A DNA stretch of 64,000 nucleotides, taken from positions 5,580,001 through 5,644,000 of the forward strand of contig NZ_CP044549.1 in the NCBI RefSeq assembly GCF_009859475.1, read 5' to 3'. How positions within the stretch are numbered: the first letter of the stretch is position 1; the number at the start of each line of letters is the position of its first letter. Shown one piece after another: positions 18,644 through 26,225 of this stretch. The position numbers were made by a program, and so were the translations under genes. This stretch comes from Hydrogenophaga sp. BPS33 (GTDB taxonomy: Bacteria > Pseudomonadota > Gammaproteobacteria > Burkholderiales > Burkholderiaceae_C). The notes under the pieces were generated by a model. That model had not been told where the DNA came from and made no database searches. It saw only the letters and a program-made list of their open reading frames with translations.

Positions 18644-19306
18644 TCACATGAACGCGAGCACGTCGTTGTAGGCGCGGGTGGTGCCGTCCTGCAGCAGCAT
18701 GTAGATGGAGCCGCCGGAGAAACTCACCGAGTCGACCGAGATGCGCTGCAGCGACACCGTGTCCACGCCGGCGTTGCCGTCGAGCGCGCGCACCTTGAAA
18801 CCCTTGACCTGGGACGGGTCCAGGCCTTCGGCGTCCCAGTCGAAGCCGTGCAGGCCGGGCCCAAGCGCGCCCATGTCGATGGTGTCGAGCACCTCGCCGT
18901 TGGTGCCCATGATGTCGACCTTCACATCCGTGGCCTTGGCGTCGAGCGAGAAGGCCGCCTTGCCCTGGCCGTTCTTGAACGTCAGCTGATCGCCCGGGAG
19001 CAGCGCTTCGCGGCCGATCAGCGTCGTGGCCTGCAACGCGGTTTGCGAGGAGAACTGTGCGGCCATGCTGCTGAGCGTGGCATTGAGTTCCTGGATGCCG
19101 CTGACCGTGTTGATCTGCGCCATCTGGGTCGTCATCTGCGCGTTGTCCATCGGGTTCAAGGGGTCCTGGTTGTTCAGCTGCGCCACCAGCAGCTTCAGAA
19201 AGCGGTCTTGCGAGGCCTTCGGGTCCATGCTGTTCTTGGCCGAAGAGCCCGTGGTGCTGCCCACGGCGGTGCCGAGGTTGCTGAGATCGAGAGGGGTCAT
19301 GAACAT
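18644..19306 (-). CDS. flgD: hook-capping protein FlgD
   Basis: FlgD caps the growing hook and is needed for FlgE assembly. At 220 aa it has the conserved N-terminal stretch QDRFLKLLVAQLNNQDPLNP with MDNAQMTTQMAQINTVSGIQ, then an Ig-like and tudor-like hook-cap domain (about 105-210). A second in-frame ATG two codons downstream (19300) is an alternative start. It follows flgC by 19 nt. Confidence 0.96.
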   Translation of the reverse strand: MFMTPLDLSNLGTAVGSTTGSSAKNSMDPKASQDRFLKLLVAQLNNQDPLNPMDNAQMTTQMAQINTVSGIQELNATLSSMAAQFSSQTALQATTLIGREALLPGDQLTFKNGQGKAAFSLDAKATDVKVDIMGTNGEVLDTIDMGALGPGLHGFDWDAEGLDPSQVKGFKVRALDGNAGVDTVSLQRISVDSVSFSGGSIYMLLQDGTTRAYNDVLAFM

Positions 19307-19325
19307 GGTTCAGGTCTTTCCAGGG

Positions 19326-19730
19326 TCATTGCCCCATCTGCAGGGTCTTGAGCAACAGCGACTTGGCGGTGTTCATGACCTCGACGTTGTTCTGGTACGA
19401 GCGCGAGGCCGAGATCATGTTGACCATTTCCTCCACCGGGTTCACGTTGGCGTGCGTCACATAGCCTTCGGCATCGGCGCTGGGGTGCGCGGGGTTGTGC
19501 ACGCGGCGCCCGGGCGCATCGCTCTCCACGATGTTCTGCACCTTCACGCCGGCGCTGCCGTCGTTGCCCATGGCCACGGTCTGGAACAGGATGTGGCGCG
19601 CCTTGTAGGCCTGGCCGTCCGGGCCGGCCACGGCATCCGCGTTGGCCAGGTTGCTGGCCACCACGTTGAGGCGCTGGGACTGCGCGCTGACCGCGCTGCC
19701 CGAGACGCCGAAGATGGAAAACATCGACAT
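19326..19730 (-). CDS. flgC: proximal rod protein FlgC
   Basis: FlgC is a proximal rod subunit. At 134 aa it has the motif QRLNVVASNLANADAVAGPD near the start and EEMVNMISASRSYQNNVEVM near the end. The ribosome site is AAGGAA. It lies directly after flgB (17-nt gap). Confidence 0.97.
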   Translation of the reverse strand: MSMFSIFGVSGSAVSAQSQRLNVVASNLANADAVAGPDGQAYKARHILFQTVAMGNDGSAGVKVQNIVESDAPGRRVHNPAHPSADAEGYVTHANVNPVEEMVNMISASRSYQNNVEVMNTAKSLLLKTLQMGQ

Positions 19731-19747
19731 GGCAGATTCCTTTCAGC

Positions 19748-20161
19748 TCATTGGCCCGTGATCGCGCTCAACATGGTCTTCACGTGGCCATTGATGAAGC
19801 GCAGCGTGGACTCGTAGCGCACGCTGTTGTCCACGAAGTTGGCGCGCTCGCGGTCCAGGTCGACCGAGTTGCCGTCCTGGCTGGGTTGTGTCTGCACCGT
19901 GTAGGCCAGGTCGGGGCGGGCCGGGCCGGCGCCGGTAGTGCCCAGCTGCATGTGCTGCGCGCTGGTCTGTGCCACGCCCGCCGCGGCACCACTTTGCATG
20001 CCGGAGACATTGCGCAATGCCTCGGCAAAGTCGAAGTCGCGCGCGATGTAGCCCGGTGTGTCGGCGTTGGCAATGTTGCTGGCGATCACCTGCTGGCGCT
20101 GCGAGCGCAACAGCAAGGCATTGGCATGGAAGTCCAGCCGGCCGGTCATCTGTTCAAGCAT
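19748..20161 (-). CDS. flgB: proximal rod protein FlgB
   Basis: FlgB is the first gene of the flg operon and encodes a proximal rod subunit of 137 aa. The ATG at 20161 (MLEQMTGRLDFHANALLLRS) has TTGGAG upstream; a longer frame reaching 20272 lacks family support. Motifs: QQVIASNIANADTPGYIARD and the C-terminal VDNSVRYESTLRFINGHVKT. The 235-nt gap to the divergent flgA must hold promoters for both, but no clear sigma-28 or sigma-54 box is visible there. Confidence 0.96.
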   Translation of the reverse strand: MLEQMTGRLDFHANALLLRSQRQQVIASNIANADTPGYIARDFDFAEALRNVSGMQSGAAAGVAQTSAQHMQLGTTGAGPARPDLAYTVQTQPSQDGNSVDLDRERANFVDNSVRYESTLRFINGHVKTMLSAITGQ

Positions 20162-20396
20162 GTGCAACTCCAACCTTGTGAAAGAGCCTGGCAGCGGGCC
20201 TCTTGAAAAGGCCCTGGCACCAGGGGTTGGAGGAATTATGAAAATCTTGAGGGTCGCCAATGGGCGGAACAAACGCTGCTTTTCAAGCCATTTCCCGGCT
20301 TTGTCCGGCCCGGCTCCGGCCTACAGTGCATCCCTGAGTCCATGGGCGCCAGGCGTCCATGCCCCATCCCCATCTTCACCTCCACCGGAGCTCGCC

Positions 20397-21152
20397 ATGC
20401 GCCCCACGCTGTCGCACCACCTCCTGCAGATGCTGCGGCGCTGGCTGCGGGCCTGTGCCTGCGTGGTGTGGGCCATGCTGTCGGGCCTGGGCCTCGCGCA
20501 CGCGGGCCAGGATGCGACCACCGAACTGGAGAAGACCGCGCGCGACTGGCTTCAGCCCGCCTTGGACGCAGCCCTGCCCAGCGACGGCAGCCTTCCTCTG
20601 CGCACCGAAGTGGAGATCGGCGAACTCGACCGCCGCCTGCGCCTGGCGCCCTGCGCCAAGGTGGAGCCGCACCTGCCGCGCGGCTCGCGGCTCTGGGGCC
20701 GCAGCCGCATCGGCCTGCGCTGCGTGGAAGGCGCGCGCTGGAACGTCTACCTGCCGGTGACCGTCAAGGCGTTCGGTCCGGCCTGGGTCATCAAGCGGCC
20801 AGTGGACGCGGGTGCCACCCTCACTCAAGACGACGCCGAACTGGCCGAAGTGGATTGGGCCGCCCAACCGGTGACGGTGCTGGCACGGCCCGAGCTGTGG
20901 GTGGGGCAACAAACCGCGTTCCCGCTCACACCCGGGCTGGCCATCCGCCAGAACATGGTGCGTCCGGCCAAGGCATTCGATGCCGGCGCGCAGGTCCGCG
21001 TCAACGGCGGCGGCAACGGTTTCAGCGTTTCCGTGACCGGCCAGGCACTGACCGTGGGCCTGGTCGGGCAATCCGCCCGCATCCGCCTGCCCAATGGCCG
21101 CGTGGTCGTGGGCGAGGTGCAGGAAGACCAGACCGTGGAGATGGCACTGTGA
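20397..21152 (+). CDS. flgA: flagellar P-ring chaperone FlgA
   Basis: FlgA is the periplasmic chaperone for FlgI P-ring assembly. The ATG at 20397 has GGAG upstream and gives 251 aa. It has a signal peptide (about 1-36, ending GLAHAG) and the SAF domain (about 120-190, ending in the usual VRPAKAFDAGAQVRV). The C-terminal text around SVSVTGQALTVGLVGQSARI and RLPNGRVVVGEV is typical. It is divergent from flgB and followed by flgM. Confidence 0.95.
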   Translation: MRPTLSHHLLQMLRRWLRACACVVWAMLSGLGLAHAGQDATTELEKTARDWLQPALDAALPSDGSLPLRTEVEIGELDRRLRLAPCAKVEPHLPRGSRLWGRSRIGLRCVEGARWNVYLPVTVKAFGPAWVIKRPVDAGATLTQDDAELAEVDWAAQPVTVLARPELWVGQQTAFPLTPGLAIRQNMVRPAKAFDAGAQVRVNGGGNGFSVSVTGQALTVGLVGQSARIRLPNGRVVVGEVQEDQTVEMAL

Positions 21153-21183
21153 CGGAATGCCTGCACACCGGCACAAAAGTTCT

Positions 21184-21210
21184 TAAAGTTCCTGGCCACA
21201 GGGTCGATAG
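21184..21210 (+). promoter_or_regulatory. sigma-28 promoter of flgM
   Basis: TAAA (21184-21187), a 15-nt spacer and GTCGATAG (21203-21210) match the FliA consensus TAAA-N15-GCCGATAA in 10 of 12 positions. It is 40 nt upstream of the flgM start. It lets flgM be re-expressed from the late promoter, the known feedback arrangement. Confidence 0.8.
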
Positions 21211-21250
21211 TTCTCACACATCACCCTGACAACGGGGTTTGGAGCGTGAA

Positions 21251-21565
21251 ATGAAAGTCGATTCTTCACCCGATTCCTATATAGGTTCCGTGGCGGGCGG
21301 CCCCCAGAAGGCAGCCGACAAACCGGTGGCCGGCGTCGAGCCGAGCGCGGCGCTCAAGCCGCAGCCGGCCGGCGTGACCGTGACGCTGTCGTCCTCCACC
21401 GTCTCGGCCATGGGCGCTGGTGCGAGCAGCGAGGTCTTCAACGCCGAAAAGGTCGAAGCCATGAAACAGGCGATTGCCAACGGAACGTTCCAGGTGAACG
21501 CCGAGGCCATCGCCGACAAGATGCTGTCCAACGCCGCCGAAATGCTCAACGGCGTGCGGGCCTGA
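21251..21565 (+). CDS. flgM: anti-sigma-28 factor FlgM
   Basis: FlgM binds FliA and blocks late genes until it is exported through the finished hook. The start at ATG 21251 has GGAG 6 nt upstream; a TTG 12 nt earlier is less likely. The 104-aa protein has a low-complexity N-terminus, then the sigma-binding C-terminal half (FNAEKVEAMKQAIANGTFQV, NAEAIADKMLSNAAEML). It is preceded by a sigma-28 promoter and followed by flgN. Confidence 0.95.
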   Translation: MKVDSSPDSYIGSVAGGPQKAADKPVAGVEPSAALKPQPAGVTVTLSSSTVSAMGAGASSEVFNAEKVEAMKQAIANGTFQVNAEAIADKMLSNAAEMLNGVRA

Positions 21566-21594
21566 TCCACCCACCTGTCCATCGAAAACACGCC

Positions 21595-21972
21595 ATGACG
21601 ACTGCCGCAACGACCTCCTCCCATCCCTGGATCGAATCGTTGCAGGCAGAACTCGATGCGCTCCAGGCGGCCTTGCTGCGCGGCGACGCGCCCGGCGTGG
21701 AACAGGCCAGCGCGGCCATGCAGGCGGTGCTGCAGCAAGCGCCGAAAACGCCAGACTTCGCCAACCCCGACAGCGCCCTGCGCCGCGACACCCAGAACGC
21801 CGCACAACGTTTTGCCCAACTGCGCCAGGCGGTGCTGCGCACAAACGCCCAAAACGAGCGCGCCGTCGCAAGCCTGCTGCCGCAGCAGGACCCGCGACGC
21901 CAGCCCACGTACAGCCGGATGGTCAAACCTTCCACTCTGCGAGGCGCCGGCCGCGGCTTTCTGACCGCCTGA
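21595..21972 (+). CDS. flgN: flagellar chaperone FlgN
   Basis: FlgN is the cytoplasmic export chaperone for FlgK and FlgL. The 125-aa protein is almost wholly helical (WIESLQAELDALQAALLRGD) with an Arg-rich C-terminal tail (STLRGAGRGFLTA). Identification rests partly on its position after flgM, as these proteins diverge strongly. A strong terminator follows at 21991. Confidence 0.85.
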   Translation: MTTAATTSSHPWIESLQAELDALQAALLRGDAPGVEQASAAMQAVLQQAPKTPDFANPDSALRRDTQNAAQRFAQLRQAVLRTNAQNERAVASLLPQQDPRRQPTYSRMVKPSTLRGAGRGFLTA

Positions 21973-21990
21973 GGTTTCAAACTTCATACC

Positions 21991-22013
21991 AAGCCGGCAT
22001 TGCCGGCTTTTTT
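21991..22013 (+). terminator. rho-independent terminator after flgN
   Basis: An 8-bp perfect stem (AAGCCGGC / GCCGGCTT) with a 3-nt loop is followed by TTTT. It ends the flgA-flgM-flgN unit. Confidence 0.9.
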
Positions 22014-22139
22014 GCGTCCAGCGGCACCTACCTTTCACGCCTTGAAAGGCGCACGCTGATACGCCATTAGTTGTCCTGATGCAGGTGGCCTTATCAGGGT
22101 TTACCCTTGAAAATACGGGTTTTCCCCAATCTGAAGACC

Positions 22140-22334
22140 ATGAACACGCCAACCAACTCCTGGGCACCTCGACTGGCGCTTGCCCTTCGCCACTTCTTCC
22201 AACGTGCCGCCGCGGGCGCCTCCGACGGGCTCGAAGCGCACCTCAGCACCGCCACGAGCCTGCATGAACTGGAAAACATGCAACGCCAATGGGACCGCGC
22301 CCGCCGCGGGCAGCGCTTCTATGGCGCGCTTTGA
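22140..22334 (+). CDS. small DUF3563-like protein
   Basis: A 64-aa protein starting at the ATG at 22140. It has a basic hydrophobic N-terminal helix (WAPRLALALRHFFQRA) and an acidic helical C-terminal part (LEAHLSTATSLHELENMQRQ, WDRARRG). The arrangement resembles the short DUF3563 proteins of Burkholderiales (AYLAQS.DL.DLE.R.R). Function is unknown. The ribosome site is weak (GAAG). Its end overlaps the next small gene by 14 nt. Confidence 0.55.
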   Translation: MNTPTNSWAPRLALALRHFFQRAAAGASDGLEAHLSTATSLHELENMQRQWDRARRGQRFYGAL

Positions 22335-22557
22335 AGCCGCGGCAGTCACGCCGACGCACCGACTAATCGCCTTCCTCAACTCGTTTTTCCGCGCCCCTCG
22401 CTTCGCCGCTGGTGCCCGCGTCAACCGCCTGCACAAAGGCACGCTGGACCGCATCGACGGCCGCGTCGTGGCACAGACCCGCGACGGCGTACTGGTCGAA
22501 TGGCCGCGCCACGGCACGGGCTGGGAACGGCCGGGCGCGCTCTGTCAGCAAGGCTGA
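22321..22557 (+). CDS. small basic hypothetical protein
   Basis: The 78-aa frame begins at ATG 22321 inside the end of the previous gene. It has a helical N-terminus (RLIAFLNSFFRAPRFAAGAR) and a short strand-rich part (KGTLDRIDGRVVAQTRDGVL, VEWPRHGTGW) like a small KOW- or SH3-type barrel. No family is recognised. The overlap suggests translational coupling to the DUF3563-like gene. Confidence 0.5.
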   Translation: MARFEAAAVTPTHRLIAFLNSFFRAPRFAAGARVNRLHKGTLDRIDGRVVAQTRDGVLVEWPRHGTGWERPGALCQQG

Positions 22558-22652
22558 GTACCGTCAAGCGGAGCGCTTTTCGCGGCCCATTTCTGCGCTT
22601 GACGGAGCCCACAGGACATAGCATTGTTTTGTCCGACCTCCGAGGAGCCCCG

Positions 22653-23042
22653 ATGCCTGCTCAGCTCGACCACCTGCTGGTGCCCTCCCGCGACAAGCTC
22701 GCCGCTGCGCGGCAGATTGCCGAACTGCTCGACGTGCCCTGGTCATCGACCGGCATCGGCGCCTTCGCGCCGGTCTACGTCAACGACGGCCTCACGCTCG
22801 ACTTCGACGAGTGGCCGGAACCGGTGCCCCAGATCCATTTCGCCTTCCGTGTGAGCGATGGCGAGTTCGACGCGATCCTCGCACGCCTGCAGGCCGCAGG
22901 CATTCCGTACCGCAGCACGGTGCATGGGCCGGTGGATGCCCAGGTCGACACCGCCCACGGCGGGCGCATCGTCTACTGGAATCAGCCCGATGGGCACCAA
23001 TGGGAGATGCTCACGGTGAGCTATGCCCGGCGGGCAAGCTGA
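22653..23042 (+). CDS. VOC-family (glyoxalase/bleomycin-resistance fold) protein
   Basis: A 129-aa single-domain protein of the vicinal oxygen chelate superfamily. It opens MPAQLDHLLVPSRDKLAAAR and closes GGRIVYWNQPDGHQWEMLTV, the usual last strand with the metal-ligand Glu. His7 and Glu near the end could be metal ligands. GAGGAG at 22642 fixes the start. The substrate cannot be told from sequence; it may be a dioxygenase-type or sequestering protein. It shows no tie to motility. Confidence 0.85.
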   Translation: MPAQLDHLLVPSRDKLAAARQIAELLDVPWSSTGIGAFAPVYVNDGLTLDFDEWPEPVPQIHFAFRVSDGEFDAILARLQAAGIPYRSTVHGPVDAQVDTAHGGRIVYWNQPDGHQWEMLTVSYARRAS

Positions 23043-23216
23043 GGCCGCGCAGCGGGCGTGCCAGCCCAAGATGCCACTGCCTCTCCGGCGCGCGTGACTC
23101 CATCCAGAGGCATCGAGGGACGGCTGCGCCGGCCCAAGATGCCGTCCCCTCTCGAAGCGCCGAAGGCGCGCCACAGAGGGGGGAGGCCGCGCAGCGGCGC
23201 AGGGGGGAGTCCCTTC
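23043..23216. repeat. GC-rich intergenic repeat, copy 1
   Basis: Between the VOC gene and fliA (convergent). The core 23154-23213 (GAAGCGCCGAAGGCGCGCCA, then a G run, then GCCGCGCAGCGGCGCAGGGG) recurs nearly unchanged at 31970-32026 and, inverted, at 56409-56462. It contains short self-complementary arms (GCCGCGCAGCGGC). Confidence 0.8.
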
Positions 23217-23219
23217 CAG

Positions 23220-23939
23220 CTAATGCGCGCGCAGCTTGGCGCGCAACCGCGCGATGGACTGGCTGTGCAGCTGACAGATGCGCGACTCGGTCACGCCGAG
23301 CACAGCGGCGATTTCCTTCAGGTTCATGTCGTGCTCGTAATACATCGACATGATCTGCTGCTCGCGCTCGGGCAGCACCTTGATCGCCGCCACCAGCGCG
23401 GTGCGCATGCGGTGGTCCTGCAGCTTGGCCGACGGATCGGCCTCGCTGTCACCCATGTGCCGGTCGAGAAAGCCCTCCTCGTCGTCACCGCCATTGCCGC
23501 TGATGTCTTCCAGGTACACGAGCTGGGTGCCACGCACCTTGGCCAGCAGGTGCTGGTAGTCGGCCAGGCCCATGCCCATTTCCTCGGCGATCTCGCTTTC
23601 GCGTGGCACGCGGTGCAGCTTCTGCTGCAGGCGGTTGACGGCCTGTTCGATGTCTTTCTGGCTCTTGCGCGAACCGCGCGACATCCAGTCGCCATCGCGC
23701 AGCTCATCGATCATCGCGCCACGGATGCGCTGGCTAGCGAACGTTTCGAACTGCACGCCCTGCGAGGGTTCGAAGCGCGCGATGGCTTCGGTCAGGCCGA
23801 TCATGCCGACCTGGATCAGGTCGTCCAGCTCCACGCTGGGCGGCAGCTTGGCGATCATATGGTGCGCCAGGCGGCGCACCAGCGGGCTGTACTTGCGCAG
23901 TTGATCGTCTCGGTCGAGGGTGCCTTTGGCGGTGTACAT
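23220..23939 (-). CDS. fliA: flagellar sigma factor sigma-28 (FliA)
   Basis: FliA directs RNA polymerase to late flagellar promoters. The ATG at 23939 gives 239 aa, the usual size; the frame continues upstream but there lies inside the flhG-like gene. Region 2: YSPLVRRLAHHMIAKLPPSV, ELDDLIQVGMIGLTEAI and QRIRGAMIDELRDGDW. Region 3: SQKDIEQAVNRLQQKLHR. Region 4: LPEREQQIMSMYYEHDMNLK and ESRICQLHSQSIARLRAKL. It is the last gene of the flh-fliA unit, 2 nt after the flhG-like gene. Confidence 0.97.
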   Translation of the reverse strand: MYTAKGTLDRDDQLRKYSPLVRRLAHHMIAKLPPSVELDDLIQVGMIGLTEAIARFEPSQGVQFETFASQRIRGAMIDELRDGDWMSRGSRKSQKDIEQAVNRLQQKLHRVPRESEIAEEMGMGLADYQHLLAKVRGTQLVYLEDISGNGGDDEEGFLDRHMGDSEADPSAKLQDHRMRTALVAAIKVLPEREQQIMSMYYEHDMNLKEIAAVLGVTESRICQLHSQSIARLRAKLRAH

Positions 23940-23941
23940 CG

Positions 23942-24709
23942 TCAGCTCCAGAGAGAAGGGGCGGCGGCGGGTGCGAACACACCGTGGACGCCGTGCGCAG
24001 GGTAGGCGCGCGCCGGCCTTGGGATGGCGCTTTCCTGCACGCGCAGGGCCCAGCTGTGGGCGGGCCAACAATCGAGCGCGAGGTGCAAATGGCGCTCGGC
24101 GGTATCGATCACGTTGTGCACCACCGTTTGCAACGCGGATGCAGCGGCCTGGGAGGCGGCCAGCGGTGCCAGTACCGGCAGCACGTCGGCGGCGGCCAGC
24201 AACTTGACCGCGCCGTACGCGTCGATGCTGGCTTGCGGCTGCTCGACCACCGGCACCAGCGTGCGCGCATTCAAGTCCTGCAAGAGACTGGCCAAGGCAT
24301 GGGCTGGTGCGAACAGCAGCACCACGACACCGGCGGCGAACGGAGCGAGCAGGCGCGCAATCGCGCTGGAAGCACCAGCGGTGCGCGCCGTTTCCAGCAA
24401 GGCTTGCAAGCCGGCTGCGCCGGGCAACACCAGCCAGTCGGCAGCCTCGTCCACCGGACGCTCCAGGTTCGCGATGGAAGGGTCTTGCAGTGCGCGCATC
24501 AGGCCCTGGTCGTTGCTGCGGGATTCGTTGGCCGTGCCGTCGACAATGGCCACCGTGCGCCCCTCGGCGCTGAGGCTGGACGCCAGCGTGCACAGCCATT
24601 CGTAGCCGCGCTCGGGCTGCGCCGGACTGGCCACCGGCATCAGCACCGGCCCCGCCACGCTCGGCTCGGCCCGCAGGCCAGCGGCCTGGTCGAAGCCGGG
24701 TTCAAACAT
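23942..24709 (-). CDS. FlhG/FleN-like protein, divergent and lacking a P-loop
   Basis: It lies between flhF and fliA, where FlhG, the MinD-like ATPase that limits flagellar number, is found. The ATG at 24709 overlaps the flhF stop; 255 aa. Segments such as LASSLSAEGRTVAIVDG fit a MinD-type second strand, but the deviant Walker A (KGGVGKT) expected before it is absent; that part reads MPVASPAQPERGYEW. The rest is Ala/Leu-rich. Either the protein has lost ATPase function or it is a different accessory factor that replaced FlhG. The role is inferred from context. Confidence 0.65.
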   Translation of the reverse strand: MFEPGFDQAAGLRAEPSVAGPVLMPVASPAQPERGYEWLCTLASSLSAEGRTVAIVDGTANESRSNDQGLMRALQDPSIANLERPVDEAADWLVLPGAAGLQALLETARTAGASSAIARLLAPFAAGVVVLLFAPAHALASLLQDLNARTLVPVVEQPQASIDAYGAVKLLAAADVLPVLAPLAASQAAASALQTVVHNVIDTAERHLHLALDCWPAHSWALRVQESAIPRPARAYPAHGVHGVFAPAAAPSLWS

Positions 24710-26225
24710 GCGAGGCCCCCAGGTGAATGCCGCGGCTGGACGCCTGTGCGAAGAAATAGCCCATGTCGGTCGTGGTGTTCGGGTCGAAGGCCGACTTGCC
24801 CTGGGTGCCCATGGACTGGCGCACCAGTGCGGCCGCATCGGGGTTCTTCCAGTCTTCGGGCACGCGCTGGCCGTTGGCCACACCGCGCAAAGTCACCTGG
24901 TGGCGCACCAGCGCATCCAGCGCCGGGCCGAGCTTGACGGCCTCGTCCACCTTGGAGAGCACCACGCCGTGCAAGGCCTTGGCCTTGAACGAGTTCAGCA
25001 CTTCGTCCAGCGTGTCGCCTTGCGCGCCAGCGTTGAGCACCAGCGTCTTCTTGACCGAAGGGATGTCCAGCACGTCCAGCATGTCCTGGATGCGCTGGTC
25101 GCGCTGGCCCAGGCCGGCGGTGTCGATGATGACCAGGCGCTTGTTGGACAGCAGGTTGAGCAGGTCCTTGAGCGCGGCGCGGTCGTGCGCCAGATGGGCC
25201 ACGACGCCGAGCATGCGGCCATAGGCGCGCAGCTGCTCGAAGCCGGAGACGCGGTAGGTGTCGAGCGTGACCATGCCGACGCTGCCGGCGCCGTATTGCT
25301 TGACGCACTGCGCGGCCAGCTTGGCGGCGGTGGTGGTCTTGCCGACACCGGTGGCGCCGATCAGGGAGACCACACCGCCTTCGTCGCACAAACCGGCGCC
25401 GGGTGCTGCGACCTTGAGGTTGCGGGTGATCACGTCCATCAACCAACGCACGGCTTCGGCCGCACCGGCCTCGCTCGGCACGCGCTCGAGCACGGCACGC
25501 GACATGGCGGGCGAAAAGCCGGCACGGATCATTTTGTGCATCAGGTTGGACTGGATCGGGTCCTGCTTGGACGAACCGATCCAGGCCAACGTGTTGAAAC
25601 GCTCTTCGATCATTTCCTTGAGCGCCGAGAGTTCCACCGCCATGCGGTTGTCGCCGGTGCTGGAAAAACGCGTGGAGGGCTGCGAGTCCTCGAAGGCCGG
25701 GTGGCGTGTGGCGGCTGGCGAGCGGGTGTTGAGGAACTCGGGCTCGTTGAAGCGCTGCACCGGGATGGAGATCGGCTCGGACCTGGGGGCCATCACGGCT
25801 TGCTGCAAGGGGGTGACTTCCACCGGCGCGCGGCGCACCGGCTCGGCAACGGGTGGGACAGCAGGCGTGGCAGCGGGCGCGGTACCCGTGCCCGCCAGCG
25901 TTTCGCGGCGCTTGCGCAGCATGCGCTCGCGCACATAGTCCTGGAACGACAGCGTGCTCATGGCCATGGTTTCGGTGTCCTTGGCCACGGAGGCTGGCGC
26001 GCTGGCCGTGGCCGCCTGTTGGCGCTGCGCGGCGCGGGTGGCTGGCGCGGCGGTCTCGGCAGCATGTTCGGCCAGCGAAGCCAGACTCTCTTCGGCAGCG
26101 GCCATCACCTCAAATCCCTCGGCGCTCGAACGCGTGGAGAGGATGACGGCACTGTCGCCGAAGGCACGGCGGGCCTTGTTCATGGCTTCGCGCGAGGTCG
26201 GGGCGGTAAAACGCTGGATGTTCAT
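24702..26225 (-). CDS. flhF: flagellar SRP-like GTPase FlhF
   Basis: FlhF is a signal-recognition-particle-type GTPase that positions flagella, usually at the pole. The 507-aa protein starts MNIQRFTAPTSREAMNKARR and has a basic/low-complexity middle (about 60-200). The C-terminal NG domain has G1 LIGATGVGKTTTAAKLA, DTYRVSGFEQLRAYG and G3 LVIIDTAGLGQRD. The start overlaps the flhA stop by 4 nt. With the FlhG-like gene it suggests polar flagellation. Confidence 0.96.
   Translation of the reverse strand: MNIQRFTAPTSREAMNKARRAFGDSAVILSTRSSAEGFEVMAAAEESLASLAEHAAETAAPATRAAQRQQAATASAPASVAKDTETMAMSTLSFQDYVRERMLRKRRETLAGTGTAPAATPAVPPVAEPVRRAPVEVTPLQQAVMAPRSEPISIPVQRFNEPEFLNTRSPAATRHPAFEDSQPSTRFSSTGDNRMAVELSALKEMIEERFNTLAWIGSSKQDPIQSNLMHKMIRAGFSPAMSRAVLERVPSEAGAAEAVRWLMDVITRNLKVAAPGAGLCDEGGVVSLIGATGVGKTTTAAKLAAQCVKQYGAGSVGMVTLDTYRVSGFEQLRAYGRMLGVVAHLAHDRAALKDLLNLLSNKRLVIIDTAGLGQRDQRIQDMLDVLDIPSVKKTLVLNAGAQGDTLDEVLNSFKAKALHGVVLSKVDEAVKLGPALDALVRHQVTLRGVANGQRVPEDWKNPDAAALVRQSMGTQGKSAFDPNTTTDMGYFFAQASSRGIHLGASHV

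Noticed and set aside
20162..20396. Sigma-54 or sigma-28 promoter for flgB/flgA (TGGCAC near 20215)
   Set aside because: The downstream GC element is mis-spaced and no TAAA-N15-CCGA match exists; the promoters are left unassigned.
22560..22652. Sigma-70 promoter before the VOC gene (TTGACG near 22599)
   Set aside because: The -10 at the right distance reads CATTGT and support is too thin to list as a feature.
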